Shown here: positions 15,356 through 23,432 of the stretch, piece after piece | How positions within the stretch are numbered: the stretch's first letter is position 1 | How the letters are laid out: every line of letters starts with the position of its first letter | Origin: Sediminibacterium sp. | GTDB taxonomy: Bacteria; Bacteroidota; Bacteroidia; Chitinophagales; Chitinophagaceae | Direction: 5' to 3' | DNA length: 38,441 bases | NCBI GenBank assembly: GCA_027490265.1 | Contig: JAIXYL010000070.1 | Coordinates: 1-38,441 of the forward strand | The notes under the pieces: generated by a model | What the model was told of the DNA's origin: nothing | What the model saw: only the letters and a program-made list of their open reading frames with translations | The model's database searches: none | Made by a program: the position numbers and the translations under genes

Positions 15356-16369
15356 TTAACTGGCTAATATTTTAACGATTCTGAGCCAATCTTCTGAAAT
15401 CTTTTGTTTGGCTTTAATAGCATGATCCAATGGTGTATAATGTAATTGGTTGTTTAAAATACCAACCATGACATTGTTGGAACCATGCAACAAACATTCA
15501 ACCGCAGCAAAGCCCATTCTGCTGGCAATTAATCGGTCTAAACAAGTAGGAGAGCCTCCTCTTTGTATATGCCCTAAAATACATACCCTAGTGTCGGCAT
15601 TGGGCAATCGTTTTTTTACAATATTTGAAATTTCGTTGGCGCCATATTTATCGCCTTCTGCCACAACGACTATATTCACCAGCTTTTTCCTTTTTTCTTG
15701 TTCAGATAAGGATTGAATTAAGGCTTCAATATCTGTTTCAGTCTCTGGAATGAGGATATTTTCTGCACCTGTTGCAATACCGCTGTGTAGGGCAATATAA
15801 CCTGCATCACGTCCCATGACTTCTACAATAAACAAGCGATCGTGTGCATCGGCTGTATCTCTGATTTTGTCAATCGCTTCAACAGCTGTGTTCACCGCCG
15901 TGTCAAATCCAATCGTAAAATCACTGCCTGCAATGTCTTTATCAATGGTGCCTGGCAATCCTATGCAAGGAATATCAAACTCATTACTGAACTTTTGTGC
16001 GCCTTTAAAACTACCATCACCACCAATGATCACCAAGCCATCTATGCCTCTTTTCTTTAAATTCTCATATGCAATTTTTCTACCGGCTTGTTCCATGAAT
16101 TCCATGGAGCGGGCCGTTTTAAGGATGGTTCCGCCTCTTTGAATGATATTGGCTACAGATCTAGAATTCATTGAATGAATATCATCATCAATCATGCCAC
16201 TGTATCCCCGCATAATGCCAAAAACTTCCAGTCCGTGATAAATGCCTGTTCTAACTACAGCCCTGATGGCGGCATTCATTCCCGGTGCGTCACCTCCAGA
16301 AGTTAATACCCCAATCTTGCTAACTTTTTTAATGCCCATGTTTTTCAATCTCTTTAATAAATCAGACAA
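15356..16369 (-). CDS. pfkA: ATP-dependent 6-phosphofructokinase
   Basis: The 337-residue enzyme phosphorylates fructose-6-phosphate to fructose-1,6-bisphosphate. TSGGDAPGMNAAIR near residue 24 binds ATP, and IGGDGSFKGA carries the Gly that marks ATP rather than pyrophosphate dependence. PGTIDKDIAGSD holds the catalytic aspartates, and MGRDAGYIALHSGIATGAE contacts the sugar phosphate. The family norm is ~320 residues, and the extra N-terminal stretch suggests that Met11 (MGIKKVSKIGVL) might be the true start. It is the first gene of pfkA-pyk and has a -7 box about 40 bases upstream. Fructose-6-phosphate from the nearby NagB would feed this step directly. Confidence 0.96.
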   Translation of the reverse strand: MSDLLKRLKNMGIKKVSKIGVLTSGGDAPGMNAAIRAVVRTGIYHGLEVFGIMRGYSGMIDDDIHSMNSRSVANIIQRGGTILKTARSMEFMEQAGRKIAYENLKKRGIDGLVIIGGDGSFKGAQKFSNEFDIPCIGLPGTIDKDIAGSDFTIGFDTAVNTAVEAIDKIRDTADAHDRLFIVEVMGRDAGYIALHSGIATGAENILIPETETDIEALIQSLSEQEKRKKLVNIVVVAEGDKYGANEISNIVKKRLPNADTRVCILGHIQRGGSPTCLDRLIASRMGFAAVECLLHGSNNVMVGILNNQLHYTPLDHAIKAKQKISEDWLRIVKILAS

Positions 16370-16408
16370 TCTATTCTAATCTTAATGTGTAGTGTATACA
16401 CGGAGTTC

Positions 16409-16416
16409 CAAAAATA
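16409..16416 (-). promoter_or_regulatory. -7 promoter element of pfkA
   Basis: Read on the minus strand, the bases are TATTTTTG, a match to TAnnTTTG, about 40 bases before the pfkA start codon. No clear TTG was found at the -33 position. Confidence 0.4.
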
Positions 16417-16432
16417 CGGATTTGAAAGGACA

Positions 16433-16462
16433 TTGCCTTGTAGTGTCGCAATCCTATTTTTC
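16433..16462 (+). promoter_or_regulatory. Promoter of the RmlD-like reductase gene
   Basis: TTG at 16433-16435, a 19-base spacer, and TATTTTTC at 16455-16462 (one mismatch to TAnnTTTG). The start codon follows 13 bases later, leaving a very short leader. It is divergent from the pfkA promoter. Confidence 0.45.
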
Positions 16463-16475
16463 GTAGCATTGTACC

Positions 16476-17357
16476 ATGAAAATTATGGTAACAGGTGCCA
16501 ATGGATTTACTGGACAACATTTGACGCTATATCTTGCCAGTAAAGGGTTTCAGGTGATAGCAGTGTCTAGGGGGCATGCCCAATTTGCACTCCCAGATCG
16601 GGTTCAATATTGTGCATGTGAACTAACGAATGTTAGTTCTGTTCATGACATTGTAGCCACATCAAAACCAGATTGGATCATTCATGTTGCTGCCATGAGT
16701 AAACCCGATGCGTGCATGCTTCAACCTGAACAATGCTTACTGCACAATGTTCAAGCAACGATTCATTTAGGCAATATCGCCAATCAATTTGGCGCCAGAT
16801 TCATGTATTTTTCCACGGATTTTATTTTTGGTGAAAATGGTCCTCATAAAGAAGCAGATGAAACTGGACCATTAAATTTTTATGGAGAAAGTAAGCTCAA
16901 AGCAGAACAATGGGTGCAGGAGTTTGTGCCACATTATGTCATTGTCAGACCCGTATTTATTTATGGACCTCAATTGGCTGGGATGCGATCCAGCTTTATA
17001 CAATGGGTTCAACAACAATTGAGTCAACAAAAAGCCATCAAAGTGGTGAACGACCAACAGCGTACCCCAACTTATGTGATGGACATTTGCTGGGGTGTTC
17101 AACAGATCATTGAACTGCATCAAGAAGGGGTCTTTCATTTGGCTGGTCCAGAAGTTATTACACCTTACGATATGGCGGTGCAAGTAGCCAATATTTTATC
17201 GTTAGATGCATCATTAATTGAAGCAGTAGACAGTCATATATTTCCTGAGCCAGTAAAAAGAGCTAAGCAATCTGGATTATGTATTGATAAGGCCCGCGAG
17301 GTCTTACACTACAAACCCCACTCTTTTAAAGAGGGGGTTCGCAAGTGTTTTGAATAA
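16476..17357 (+). CDS. NAD(P)-dependent SDR, dTDP-4-dehydrorhamnose-reductase-like
   Basis: The 293-residue protein is an extended short-chain dehydrogenase. TGANGFTGQHL at residues 6-16 is the Rossmann glycine motif, STDFIFG lies at 113-119, and YGESK at 136-140 contains the catalytic Tyr and Lys. The STDFIFG...GPLNFYGESKLKAE series matches RmlD rather than the epimerases. RmlD reduces dTDP-4-dehydro-rhamnose to dTDP-rhamnose. No rmlA, B or C lies in the window, so the substrate may be a different sugar nucleotide. The gene stands alone, divergent from pfkA and convergent with ctlX with a 4-base gap. Confidence 0.82.
   Translation: MKIMVTGANGFTGQHLTLYLASKGFQVIAVSRGHAQFALPDRVQYCACELTNVSSVHDIVATSKPDWIIHVAAMSKPDACMLQPEQCLLHNVQATIHLGNIANQFGARFMYFSTDFIFGENGPHKEADETGPLNFYGESKLKAEQWVQEFVPHYVIVRPVFIYGPQLAGMRSSFIQWVQQQLSQQKAIKVVNDQQRTPTYVMDICWGVQQIIELHQEGVFHLAGPEVITPYDMAVQVANILSLDASLIEAVDSHIFPEPVKRAKQSGLCIDKAREVLHYKPHSFKEGVRKCFE
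17314..17339 (-). terminator. Possible hairpin terminator for ctlX inside the end of the reductase gene
   Basis: AACCCC-A-CTCTTT and AAAGAGGGGGTT form a near-complementary stem 22 bases past the ctlX stop codon. It lies inside coding DNA of the convergent gene and has only a short T run on the minus strand. The assignment is weak. Confidence 0.25.
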
Positions 17358-17361
17358 ACCA

Positions 17362-18273
17362 TTATTTTAATGGTAAAAATATCTCAGCCATCATACAGCG
17401 CGCACTACCGCCGCCATTTGTTTCAATGGTGGTAATATCGCTGTGTATGATTTGATTAAAATGGTGTATTTGGCTTATTTGCGCTGCTGTCAATGATTGG
17501 TATGCTTGAGACGACATCACCAGAAATTTTTCACCATGCGCATTATGCACTTGTAACATATTTCCAGCAAAATGATTCATTTGATCTAAACTGATATCAA
17601 TGATTTGTTTACCAGAAGCAATAATGGTGTCTTTTACCATTTGCTGTTCTGTTTGATCGGCAATAGAAGCCAAACAAATGACTACATATTGATCAGCCAC
17701 GCACATCATGACATTGGTATGATAAATTGGATCTCCAGCTGCATCCACTGCTACAAAAGCAACTGCTTTGTATTCCATGGTTTTGCAAAATGCTTCAAGA
17801 ACGGTTTCGTTGGTTCGTTGAGACAAGCATGCATAGGCCAAACGATTGGTTCTGTCTAATACCATACTGCCCGTGCCTTCCAAAAACAAGTCATTGTTTT
17901 CAAAAGTGGTAAAGTCATGGGTTTGGTTGATTAAAAAGCGCTCTTGTAACTTGGCCAATACAGTAGGTTTGCGTTCTAATCTTCTATTAAGGGCAAACAT
18001 CGGATATAGGCAAATACTGCCATTATCATGGAAAGAAATCCAATTATTTGGAAAGATAGAATCTGGTGTATGGGGCGCAGGCGTGTCTTCTACAACAGTT
18101 ACATCAATGTCATGCGCCCTTAATACTTGGATAAATTGTTCAAATTCAGCCCTGGCTCTTTCTTGAACATTTGATTGGTCAGATTTTGTTTGAAAACTAT
18201 TATTCACAGCAGTTTCAGCATTAAAGCTGAACAAGACTGGTTGTATCATTAAAAGATGATTGGTATGTTGCAT
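17362..18273 (-). CDS. ctlX: Citrulline hydrolase-like guanidino-group modifying enzyme (CtlX family)
   Basis: The 303-residue protein opens with LLMIQPVLFSFNAETAVNNSFQ, matching the CtlX type of arginine-deiminase-fold enzymes. Other markers are PDSIFPNNWISFHD (substrate Asp), an LEGTGSMVLDR acidic loop, YHTNVMMCV (catalytic His), and GGGSARCMMAE with Cys293 as nucleophile. CtlX hydrolyses citrulline to ornithine, CO2 and ammonia; related enzymes act on other guanidino or ureido substrates. It lies 6 bases after an arginine deiminase gene on the same strand. The pair could therefore convert arginine to ornithine without carbamoyl phosphate. This specificity is inferred from motif and neighbour. 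Confidence 0.83.
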   Translation of the reverse strand: MQHTNHLLMIQPVLFSFNAETAVNNSFQTKSDQSNVQERARAEFEQFIQVLRAHDIDVTVVEDTPAPHTPDSIFPNNWISFHDNGSICLYPMFALNRRLERKPTVLAKLQERFLINQTHDFTTFENNDLFLEGTGSMVLDRTNRLAYACLSQRTNETVLEAFCKTMEYKAVAFVAVDAAGDPIYHTNVMMCVADQYVVICLASIADQTEQQMVKDTIIASGKQIIDISLDQMNHFAGNMLQVHNAHGEKFLVMSSQAYQSLTAAQISQIHHFNQIIHSDITTIETNGGGSARCMMAEIFLPLK

Positions 18274-18279
18274 AATTAT

Positions 18280-19710
18280 TTATTGAATGGGTTCTCTCCA
18301 TAATGGCATACTCATACAATGGAATCCACCTCTTGCTCTGGATAATTCAGCAGAAGGCATTAAAATAAATGTGTTGTGAATGTCGTCAGTTGTAATGCTG
18401 CCATTTTCTAATTGTTGTAATAAATCTTTTACACCAATAATTTGGAAGCCTGCATTTCTGAACGCTTCTGTAGTTTTATCGTTGCGGTCATAACCTAATA
18501 CAACGCCTTCTTTTAGTGCCAACAAATTACAAGAGTCGGTCCATTGTTCTCTGGCACTGTATGGAAACTCGTTATTGCCCGAAAAAATAAATCGTACTTC
18601 AGTATTACAGTGTAAATCGTTTTTACTGATATCAATTAATAAATCTTCCAAACTTTCAAAAGATAAAGGGTTTTCTGGATTGGCTCTGTGAAATTGTAAG
18701 ATTTTAATTTTTTCTTCTTTCTTAATTTCTAAGATTCTTTCAACAGCTGTTTCATCCTCATGCTTAACAGCTTTTCTTGAGAAATTACCCAACATCACCC
18801 AAACATCTCTTTTGACCTGTGTAAATACAGTATCAATATGCATGTAATCTCTTTTCTTTGGGATTTTTACAATCGTTACTTTATCCATTAATTCCATTTC
18901 GAATAAAGTCTGTGTGATTTTGACGGCTGCTTCACTAGAGGTTCTTTCACTCACCCCAACTAAAATATGGTTTTCACTCACCACCATAATGTCACCACCT
19001 TCCAAAGTAATTTTTCGATCATCGTCTTCTTTTGGTAATAGAAAACTGTGGTGTGAATCAGAGAGTTCAATGATTTTTTTAGTATAATCAGCAAAGAGTG
19101 GGTGGTTAAAGAAAATGTATTTTGCCAATAAAGCTTCTCTGGTTCTGGCTTTCTTGGCTGGTTTATTTAAAAGCACATGGTCTTTGATGGTTATCCCGAT
19201 ATCTCTTGTAAAAATAAAATTAGGGATGGGGGCAAATAACAATTGTCGATCTGAAGAAGTGCCTGAAATTAATGTTTTGGCCAATTCCGTTGGCGCATAA
19301 TTCAAGAGTTCATTTTGAATTTGGTAAGTACAACCTTCAACAGCACAAATGGCAGCAACCAATTTGGTTTTAATGGCATCGTCTTCTAATAACTGACCTA
19401 ACAGCCATTGAAGTTCAATCACTTTATCAGATTGATAAAATGCAGCATGTTCTGGTTTATAAAATGCCCGTTGGTTAGTAGGGTCATCTATCTGATTGAG
19501 TTTGCCCTTAATCTTTTCTGGATCTAAAAAATACAAAAGAATTTTAGTGTAATAATCGTATTCATCTTTGCGAATGGTATCTAAATGAACGATGTCTTCA
19601 AATAACCAATCCTGCGCTTTTGATGGCACTACTTTGCCTAAGCCACTGTCTGGGCTATGTACCAACAATCGTTTAAGCGTGCCAATTTCTGATGTAACGG
19701 AAAGTTTCAT
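18280..19710 (-). CDS. arcA: Arginine deiminase family protein
   Basis: The ATG at 19710 gives 476 residues beginning MKLSVTSEIGTLKRLLVHSP, the standard opening of the amidinotransferase fold. The frame extends 13 codons upstream but adds no conserved sequence. Motifs are FTRDIG, LEGGDIMVV (substrate Asp), HIDTVFTQV (catalytic His), and RGGFHCMSMPLWRE with nucleophile Cys465. Arginine deiminase releases ammonia from arginine to give citrulline. It is ~60 residues longer than classical ArcA (~410), with the extra sequence mainly in the N-terminal third (DIVHLDTIRKDEYDYYTK...). A typical Bacteroidota form is likely. CtlX lies 6 bases downstream. No arcB or arcC is present. Confidence 0.88.
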   Translation of the reverse strand: MKLSVTSEIGTLKRLLVHSPDSGLGKVVPSKAQDWLFEDIVHLDTIRKDEYDYYTKILLYFLDPEKIKGKLNQIDDPTNQRAFYKPEHAAFYQSDKVIELQWLLGQLLEDDAIKTKLVAAICAVEGCTYQIQNELLNYAPTELAKTLISGTSSDRQLLFAPIPNFIFTRDIGITIKDHVLLNKPAKKARTREALLAKYIFFNHPLFADYTKKIIELSDSHHSFLLPKEDDDRKITLEGGDIMVVSENHILVGVSERTSSEAAVKITQTLFEMELMDKVTIVKIPKKRDYMHIDTVFTQVKRDVWVMLGNFSRKAVKHEDETAVERILEIKKEEKIKILQFHRANPENPLSFESLEDLLIDISKNDLHCNTEVRFIFSGNNEFPYSAREQWTDSCNLLALKEGVVLGYDRNDKTTEAFRNAGFQIIGVKDLLQQLENGSITTDDIHNTFILMPSAELSRARGGFHCMSMPLWREPIQ

Positions 19711-19936
19711 ATACTGTTTATTGAAAAGTAAGATGATTGAAATAGACATATTGAATCAATGATACACCCCCCCAAAATAAGGATGCGATCATCTAAACCC
19801 TATGTAAGTATTATCTGGTCTAAAAGCTCATTAATTGCCCATTCAATGATCAGGCATTGGGTTTAATCCCCGGTACATCCACGCGAAGTGAGCGGTTATG
19901 AATGATATGGTAGAACAATGGTTCACTGGATGCAAA

Positions 19937-20626
19937 TTACAATTTTATTTCAAATGGCAATTTGCCATTTAGTTGCCCTTTAGATTTAAGGGGAATAAAT
20001 CGCACAAACATATCTTCAGAATACCATTTTTCTTGATGTGTTTTTTTAACGACTTCTGCATGTTCTTTCATTTTGTAAGCAAAACCCTTCATAGCCGTTT
20101 TGCTCTCCCAAATACTAAATGTGGCTTGTTTGATCCAAGGCACTTCTCCAATGCCTACAGAGGTTACAAATCCTTCAGCACCAGCCATTTGTTTGGCGAT
20201 AGCGTCTACATGCGACCAAAAACGGCCCAGTTGTGAGAGTCGAATGGTAGCTCTGGTTAAAATACCAATGGGGCCATCATAATCAGTTTGCTTAGGCAAT
20301 TGCCCAAATACTTGTTGCCCATCCCAAGTCCCATGGCCTTCTATGGGCAATAATTGTAATTCCCATTGTTCAACCTTGAAAAACTGCCACCAGGCTGTTA
20401 TGAAACTGGGGGTAAATCCTGCATGGTCCTCCTTACTTATGGTTAATAATGCCCATTGACGCCAGTCAGGGGATTTGTCGAAAGTGCCATTTTTGCCGCA
20501 CCCCATTAATTTGTAAAATGAAATCTTTTGGCTAAACCAAAGTGGTAATCTAAAAATGGCCATCGATAAAAATCCAGCCCATCCAAACATAACCGGGTAT
20601 CTCACAATTGTTAAAGTCGCAATCAT
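19937..20626 (-). CDS. Spheroidene monooxygenase (CrtA)-like protein
   Basis: The 229-residue protein resembles CrtA-like oxygenases with a dimeric ferredoxin-like alpha-beta fold. IGEVPWIKQATFSIWES, the following FAYKMKEHAEVVKKTHQEKWYSEDMFVRF with its conserved His residues, and ILTRATIRLSQLGRFWSHV fit that group. CrtA of phototrophs is a haem-type oxygenase that adds a keto group to carotenoids. No other carotenoid gene lies in the window, so the substrate may differ. A Trp-rich C-terminal half is usual for the family. It is divergent from hutI across 26 bases, and the gap likely carries both promoters. It may be unrelated to histidine breakdown. Confidence 0.7.
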   Translation of the reverse strand: MIATLTIVRYPVMFGWAGFLSMAIFRLPLWFSQKISFYKLMGCGKNGTFDKSPDWRQWALLTISKEDHAGFTPSFITAWWQFFKVEQWELQLLPIEGHGTWDGQQVFGQLPKQTDYDGPIGILTRATIRLSQLGRFWSHVDAIAKQMAGAEGFVTSVGIGEVPWIKQATFSIWESKTAMKGFAYKMKEHAEVVKKTHQEKWYSEDMFVRFIPLKSKGQLNGKLPFEIKL

Positions 20627-20652
20627 ACATTAAATTAAACTAATTTTCGGTT

Positions 20653-21891
20653 ATGAAATGGGTGATACAAAATATTCAACATCTGGTTAACATCAGAACC
20701 AATTCAATGGTTCTGAGAGGGGAAGCACTTTCTAATTTACCGATGTTGGAAAATGCATATTTAGTAATAGAGGATGATCGCATTCATGCCTTTGGCTCAA
20801 TGAGCGCCTTAACCGATGAGGTATTGGATGGGGCTGGGTTGATTGACGCTGCAGGGGCTTCGGTTTTGCCGTGTTGGTGCGACAGTCATACACATTTGGT
20901 TTTTGCTGCAACGAGAGAAGACGAATTTGTTGATAAAATCAATGGGTTGACATATGCGGCCATTGCTGCAAAGGGTGGGGGTATACTTAATTCAGCGCAA
21001 AAAATTGCCAATGCATCAGAGGATTTTTTGTACGAACAAGCCATGGAACGATTAAATGGCTTGATGCAATTAGGCACAGGTGCTATTGAAATTAAAAGTG
21101 GCTATGGATTAGACCCCATCAACGAATTGAAAATGTTGCGGGTAATCAAACGCATCAAAGCCAATGCCCCAATTCCAGTAAAAGCCAGTTTTCTAGGGGC
21201 ACATACTTTTCCATTGGCTTATAAAAATGATCATGAAAGTTATATACAGCAGATCATCCATGATATGTTGCCCACTATTGCAGCAGAACAATTAGCAGAC
21301 TATATTGATGTGTTTTGTGAGGAGGGTTTTTTTAGTGTGTCTGAAACAGAACGTATTTGTAAAGCAGGCATGGCGTATGGGTTAAAACCCAAAATACATG
21401 CCAATCAATTGCATGCATCGGGTGGGGTAGAGCTGGGGGTTCAATTAGGGGCGATATCTGTTGATCATTTAGAAACTATGTCGACTGCTGCAATTGATGC
21501 ATTATCTGGTTCAGCCACCATCGGCACTTTGCTGCCAACCGCCGCTTTTTTTCTACGCATGCCTTATCAGCCTGCAAGAGATTTAATTAATGCCAATGCT
21601 GCTATTGCCCTAGCGTCGGATTTCAATCCAGGGTCTAGCCCAAGTGGCAACATGAATTTTGTAGTTGCCCTGAGTTGTATTCAACTAAAAATGTTGCCAG
21701 AAGAAGCCATCAATGCAGCCACCATCAATGGCGCTTTTGCCATGGAATTGGGGCATGAACTTGGCAGCATTACCCCAGGTAAGTTGGCCAATCTCATTTT
21801 CACCAAGCCAATTCCCTCATTAGCCTATTTGCCTTATGCATTTGGCAGTAACTTGATAGATAAAGTGATGATCAATGGTGCATTTATTTAG
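20653..21891 (+). CDS. hutI: Imidazolonepropionase
   Basis: The 412-residue amidohydrolase opens 4-imidazolone-5-propanoate to N-formimidoyl-glutamate, the third step of histidine degradation. DSHTHLVF at residues 77-84 gives the first two metal histidines (His79, His81). GTGAIEIKSGYGL carries the lysine-containing catalytic segment, and ASDFNPGSSPSGNMNFVVALSC the conserved metal-binding Asp loop. The length matches HutI (~405-415). It is followed after 41 bases by hutG on the same strand, making a two-step operon. hutH and hutU are not in the window. The start codon at 20653 places the N-terminal strand correctly for the metal-dependent beta-sandwich. Confidence 0.95.
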   Translation: MKWVIQNIQHLVNIRTNSMVLRGEALSNLPMLENAYLVIEDDRIHAFGSMSALTDEVLDGAGLIDAAGASVLPCWCDSHTHLVFAATREDEFVDKINGLTYAAIAAKGGGILNSAQKIANASEDFLYEQAMERLNGLMQLGTGAIEIKSGYGLDPINELKMLRVIKRIKANAPIPVKASFLGAHTFPLAYKNDHESYIQQIIHDMLPTIAAEQLADYIDVFCEEGFFSVSETERICKAGMAYGLKPKIHANQLHASGGVELGVQLGAISVDHLETMSTAAIDALSGSATIGTLLPTAAFFLRMPYQPARDLINANAAIALASDFNPGSSPSGNMNFVVALSCIQLKMLPEEAINAATINGAFAMELGHELGSITPGKLANLIFTKPIPSLAYLPYAFGSNLIDKVMINGAFI

Positions 21892-21932
21892 TTATATTTA
21901 ATACACTGAAAAGACATTTAAACGATTGCCCT

Positions 21933-22985
21933 ATGCAACATTTTAAGTTTTACAACAAACAGGATGTATTATCTGTCACTAAGATTCGCCGATTCGAAAC
22001 CAAACTGGGCGAAAGAATTCAAGTGATTGCAGATGCCAATCGTTTTGAAGAAAGTTTACAACAAAGTTCTGCGCAATATATTATTTTAGGTATACCTGAA
22101 GATATTGGTGTAAAAGCTAATGGTGGTGTAGGTGGCACTGATAGTGCTTGGTTGGCATTTTTAAAAGCGTTTTTAAACTGCCAAAGCAATGATTTTTTAG
22201 AGGGAGGCAATATGATGTTGTTAGGGCATTTTGATTTTGCAGCCATAGCTGAACTAATTGATAAAAACGCTTACAATGAGGAAGAAAAAATGGCGGCATA
22301 TCGGCATGCGGTAATTACCATTGATGATGCAGTAGAACAGTTGATTCACTTAATCACACAAAATAAAAAAATTCCAATTGTGATAGGTGGGGGGCATAAC
22401 AATGCGTATCCATGTATTAAAGGTGCTGCCAAAGGATTTTACAAAGCAGGGGTGATTCCTATTGCACAAATCAATGCCATTAATTTAGATGCGCACGCAG
22501 ATTTTAGACCAATGGAAGGCAGGCATAGTGGCAATGGATTTTCTTATGCTGAAGAAGATGGGTATTTAGAAAAATACTGTGTCATTGGTTTACATGAAAA
22601 TTATATTCCACAAAATGTTTGGATGGATATGGTGAACAATCCGTTTATTGATTGTATTACGTTCGAAGACATTTTTGTGCAAGAAAAAAGAACTTTTATT
22701 CAGGCCGTTGCACACGCTACAGCATTTACAGATGATACCCTTTGTGGCATTGAATTAGACATGGATGCAATTGCGGATACGCTTTCTAGTGCACAATCTA
22801 AAATAGGCATTACACCCATACAAGCCAGACAGTATATGCAATATGTTTCTGCTGATACTAAAGCAGCGTATTTACATATTTCGGAAGGCGCTGTACAATT
22901 ATCCAATGGCGATAAAGATCCCGGCACTGGCAAACTCATCAGTTATTTGGTGAGTGATTTTGTAAAAGGCCATATGATATATTAA
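21933..22985 (+). CDS. hutG: Formimidoylglutamase
   Basis: The 350-residue protein belongs to the ureohydrolase (arginase) superfamily. Manganese ligands are visible in GGGHNNAYP (His155), NLDAHADFRP (Asp186, His188, Asp190) and GIELDMDAI (Asp276, Asp278). These give the full two-metal site. The preceding imidazolonepropionase makes N-formimidoyl-glutamate, so the reaction is most likely cleavage to glutamate and formamide. Arginase or agmatinase activity is less likely, because HutG-type enzymes carry this longer N-terminal region and the gene is coupled to hutI. It completes histidine breakdown to glutamate without tetrahydrofolate. Confidence 0.92.
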   Translation: MQHFKFYNKQDVLSVTKIRRFETKLGERIQVIADANRFEESLQQSSAQYIILGIPEDIGVKANGGVGGTDSAWLAFLKAFLNCQSNDFLEGGNMMLLGHFDFAAIAELIDKNAYNEEEKMAAYRHAVITIDDAVEQLIHLITQNKKIPIVIGGGHNNAYPCIKGAAKGFYKAGVIPIAQINAINLDAHADFRPMEGRHSGNGFSYAEEDGYLEKYCVIGLHENYIPQNVWMDMVNNPFIDCITFEDIFVQEKRTFIQAVAHATAFTDDTLCGIELDMDAIADTLSSAQSKIGITPIQARQYMQYVSADTKAAYLHISEGAVQLSNGDKDPGTGKLISYLVSDFVKGHMIY

Positions 22986-23028
22986 CGTTTATTTTGCAGT
23001 TGAATTTTTTTACTGTGCAAACTCGTCG

Positions 23029-23036
23029 TACATTTG
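23029..23036 (+). promoter_or_regulatory. -7 promoter element for the 67-residue gene
   Basis: TACATTTG is an exact match to TAnnTTTG. A start near 23043 would leave a leader of ~120 bases before the ATG at 23165. A TTG at 23000-23002 is too far upstream for a normal -33 element. Confidence 0.5.
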
Positions 23037-23044
23037 CGGCGTCA

Positions 23045-23132
23045 TTGAGCATAGCAATAAAGTATATATACAGGTAGACAAATAGAAAGCCATTCTATTC
23101 TAACGATTAAGTCAATTTCCTACCCTGCTCAA
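23045..23132 (+). ncRNA. Possible structured 5' leader or small RNA upstream of the 67-residue gene
   Basis: Three nested complementary segments occur in ~90 bases. TTGAGCA (23045-23051) pairs with TGCTCAA (23126-23132). GGTAG (23073-23077) pairs with CTACC (23120-23124). AATAGAA (23081-23087) pairs with TTCTATT (23093-23099) across a 5-base loop. I recognise no named riboswitch. The paired arms could form a closed domain upstream of the small gene. Confidence 0.35.
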
Positions 23133-23164
23133 CAAAAATTGTAAAAAATTAAAATAGTCATACA

Positions 23165-23368
23165 ATGAAAGGTGAAGTTATGCCTTCTATCGTACAGATA
23201 GATAAGGCCCATTTAAACGAATTAGTACAAGAAGTAAAGGAAACATTGGCAACAGACATGTTTGTACAAAACAGAACAGAAAAGAAAAAAGCATTTAGAG
23301 CCGTTGATTTGTGGAAGATTCATAGAGATATGAAATCTGCCAACAGAAACTTCCAATCTCAGTTCTAG
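23165..23368 (+). CDS. Small protein of unknown function
   Basis: The 67-residue product is highly charged and without signal peptide or membrane segment. Residues 8-30 look helical (IVQIDKAHLNELVQEVKETL) and residues 37-60 form a basic helix (KKKAFRAVDLWKIHRDMKSAN). It may be a small nucleic-acid- or ribosome-associated protein, but that is not supported by any recognised motif. The second ATG at 23180 is preceded by AAAGGTGAAG, an SD-like purine run that is rare in this lineage, so a 62-residue product starting MPSIVQIDK is equally possible. It has its own -7 box and a terminator, indicating a stand-alone transcript. Confidence 0.7.
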   Translation: MKGEVMPSIVQIDKAHLNELVQEVKETLATDMFVQNRTEKKKAFRAVDLWKIHRDMKSANRNFQSQF

Positions 23369-23387
23369 TTTTTTCTAATTGATTTCA

Positions 23388-23432
23388 GGTTCTTTACACG
23401 TGAATAGTCGCATGTGTAAAGAACCTTTTTTT
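23388..23432 (+). terminator. Strong Rho-independent terminator
   Basis: GGTTCTTTACACGTG and CATGTGTAAAGAACC form a 15-bp stem with one G-U-type position, followed by TTTTTTTATTTT. It begins 19 bases after the small gene. Its T tract runs into the stop codon of the convergent GH20 gene (ends 23431). The minus strand lacks a T tract. Confidence 0.85.
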
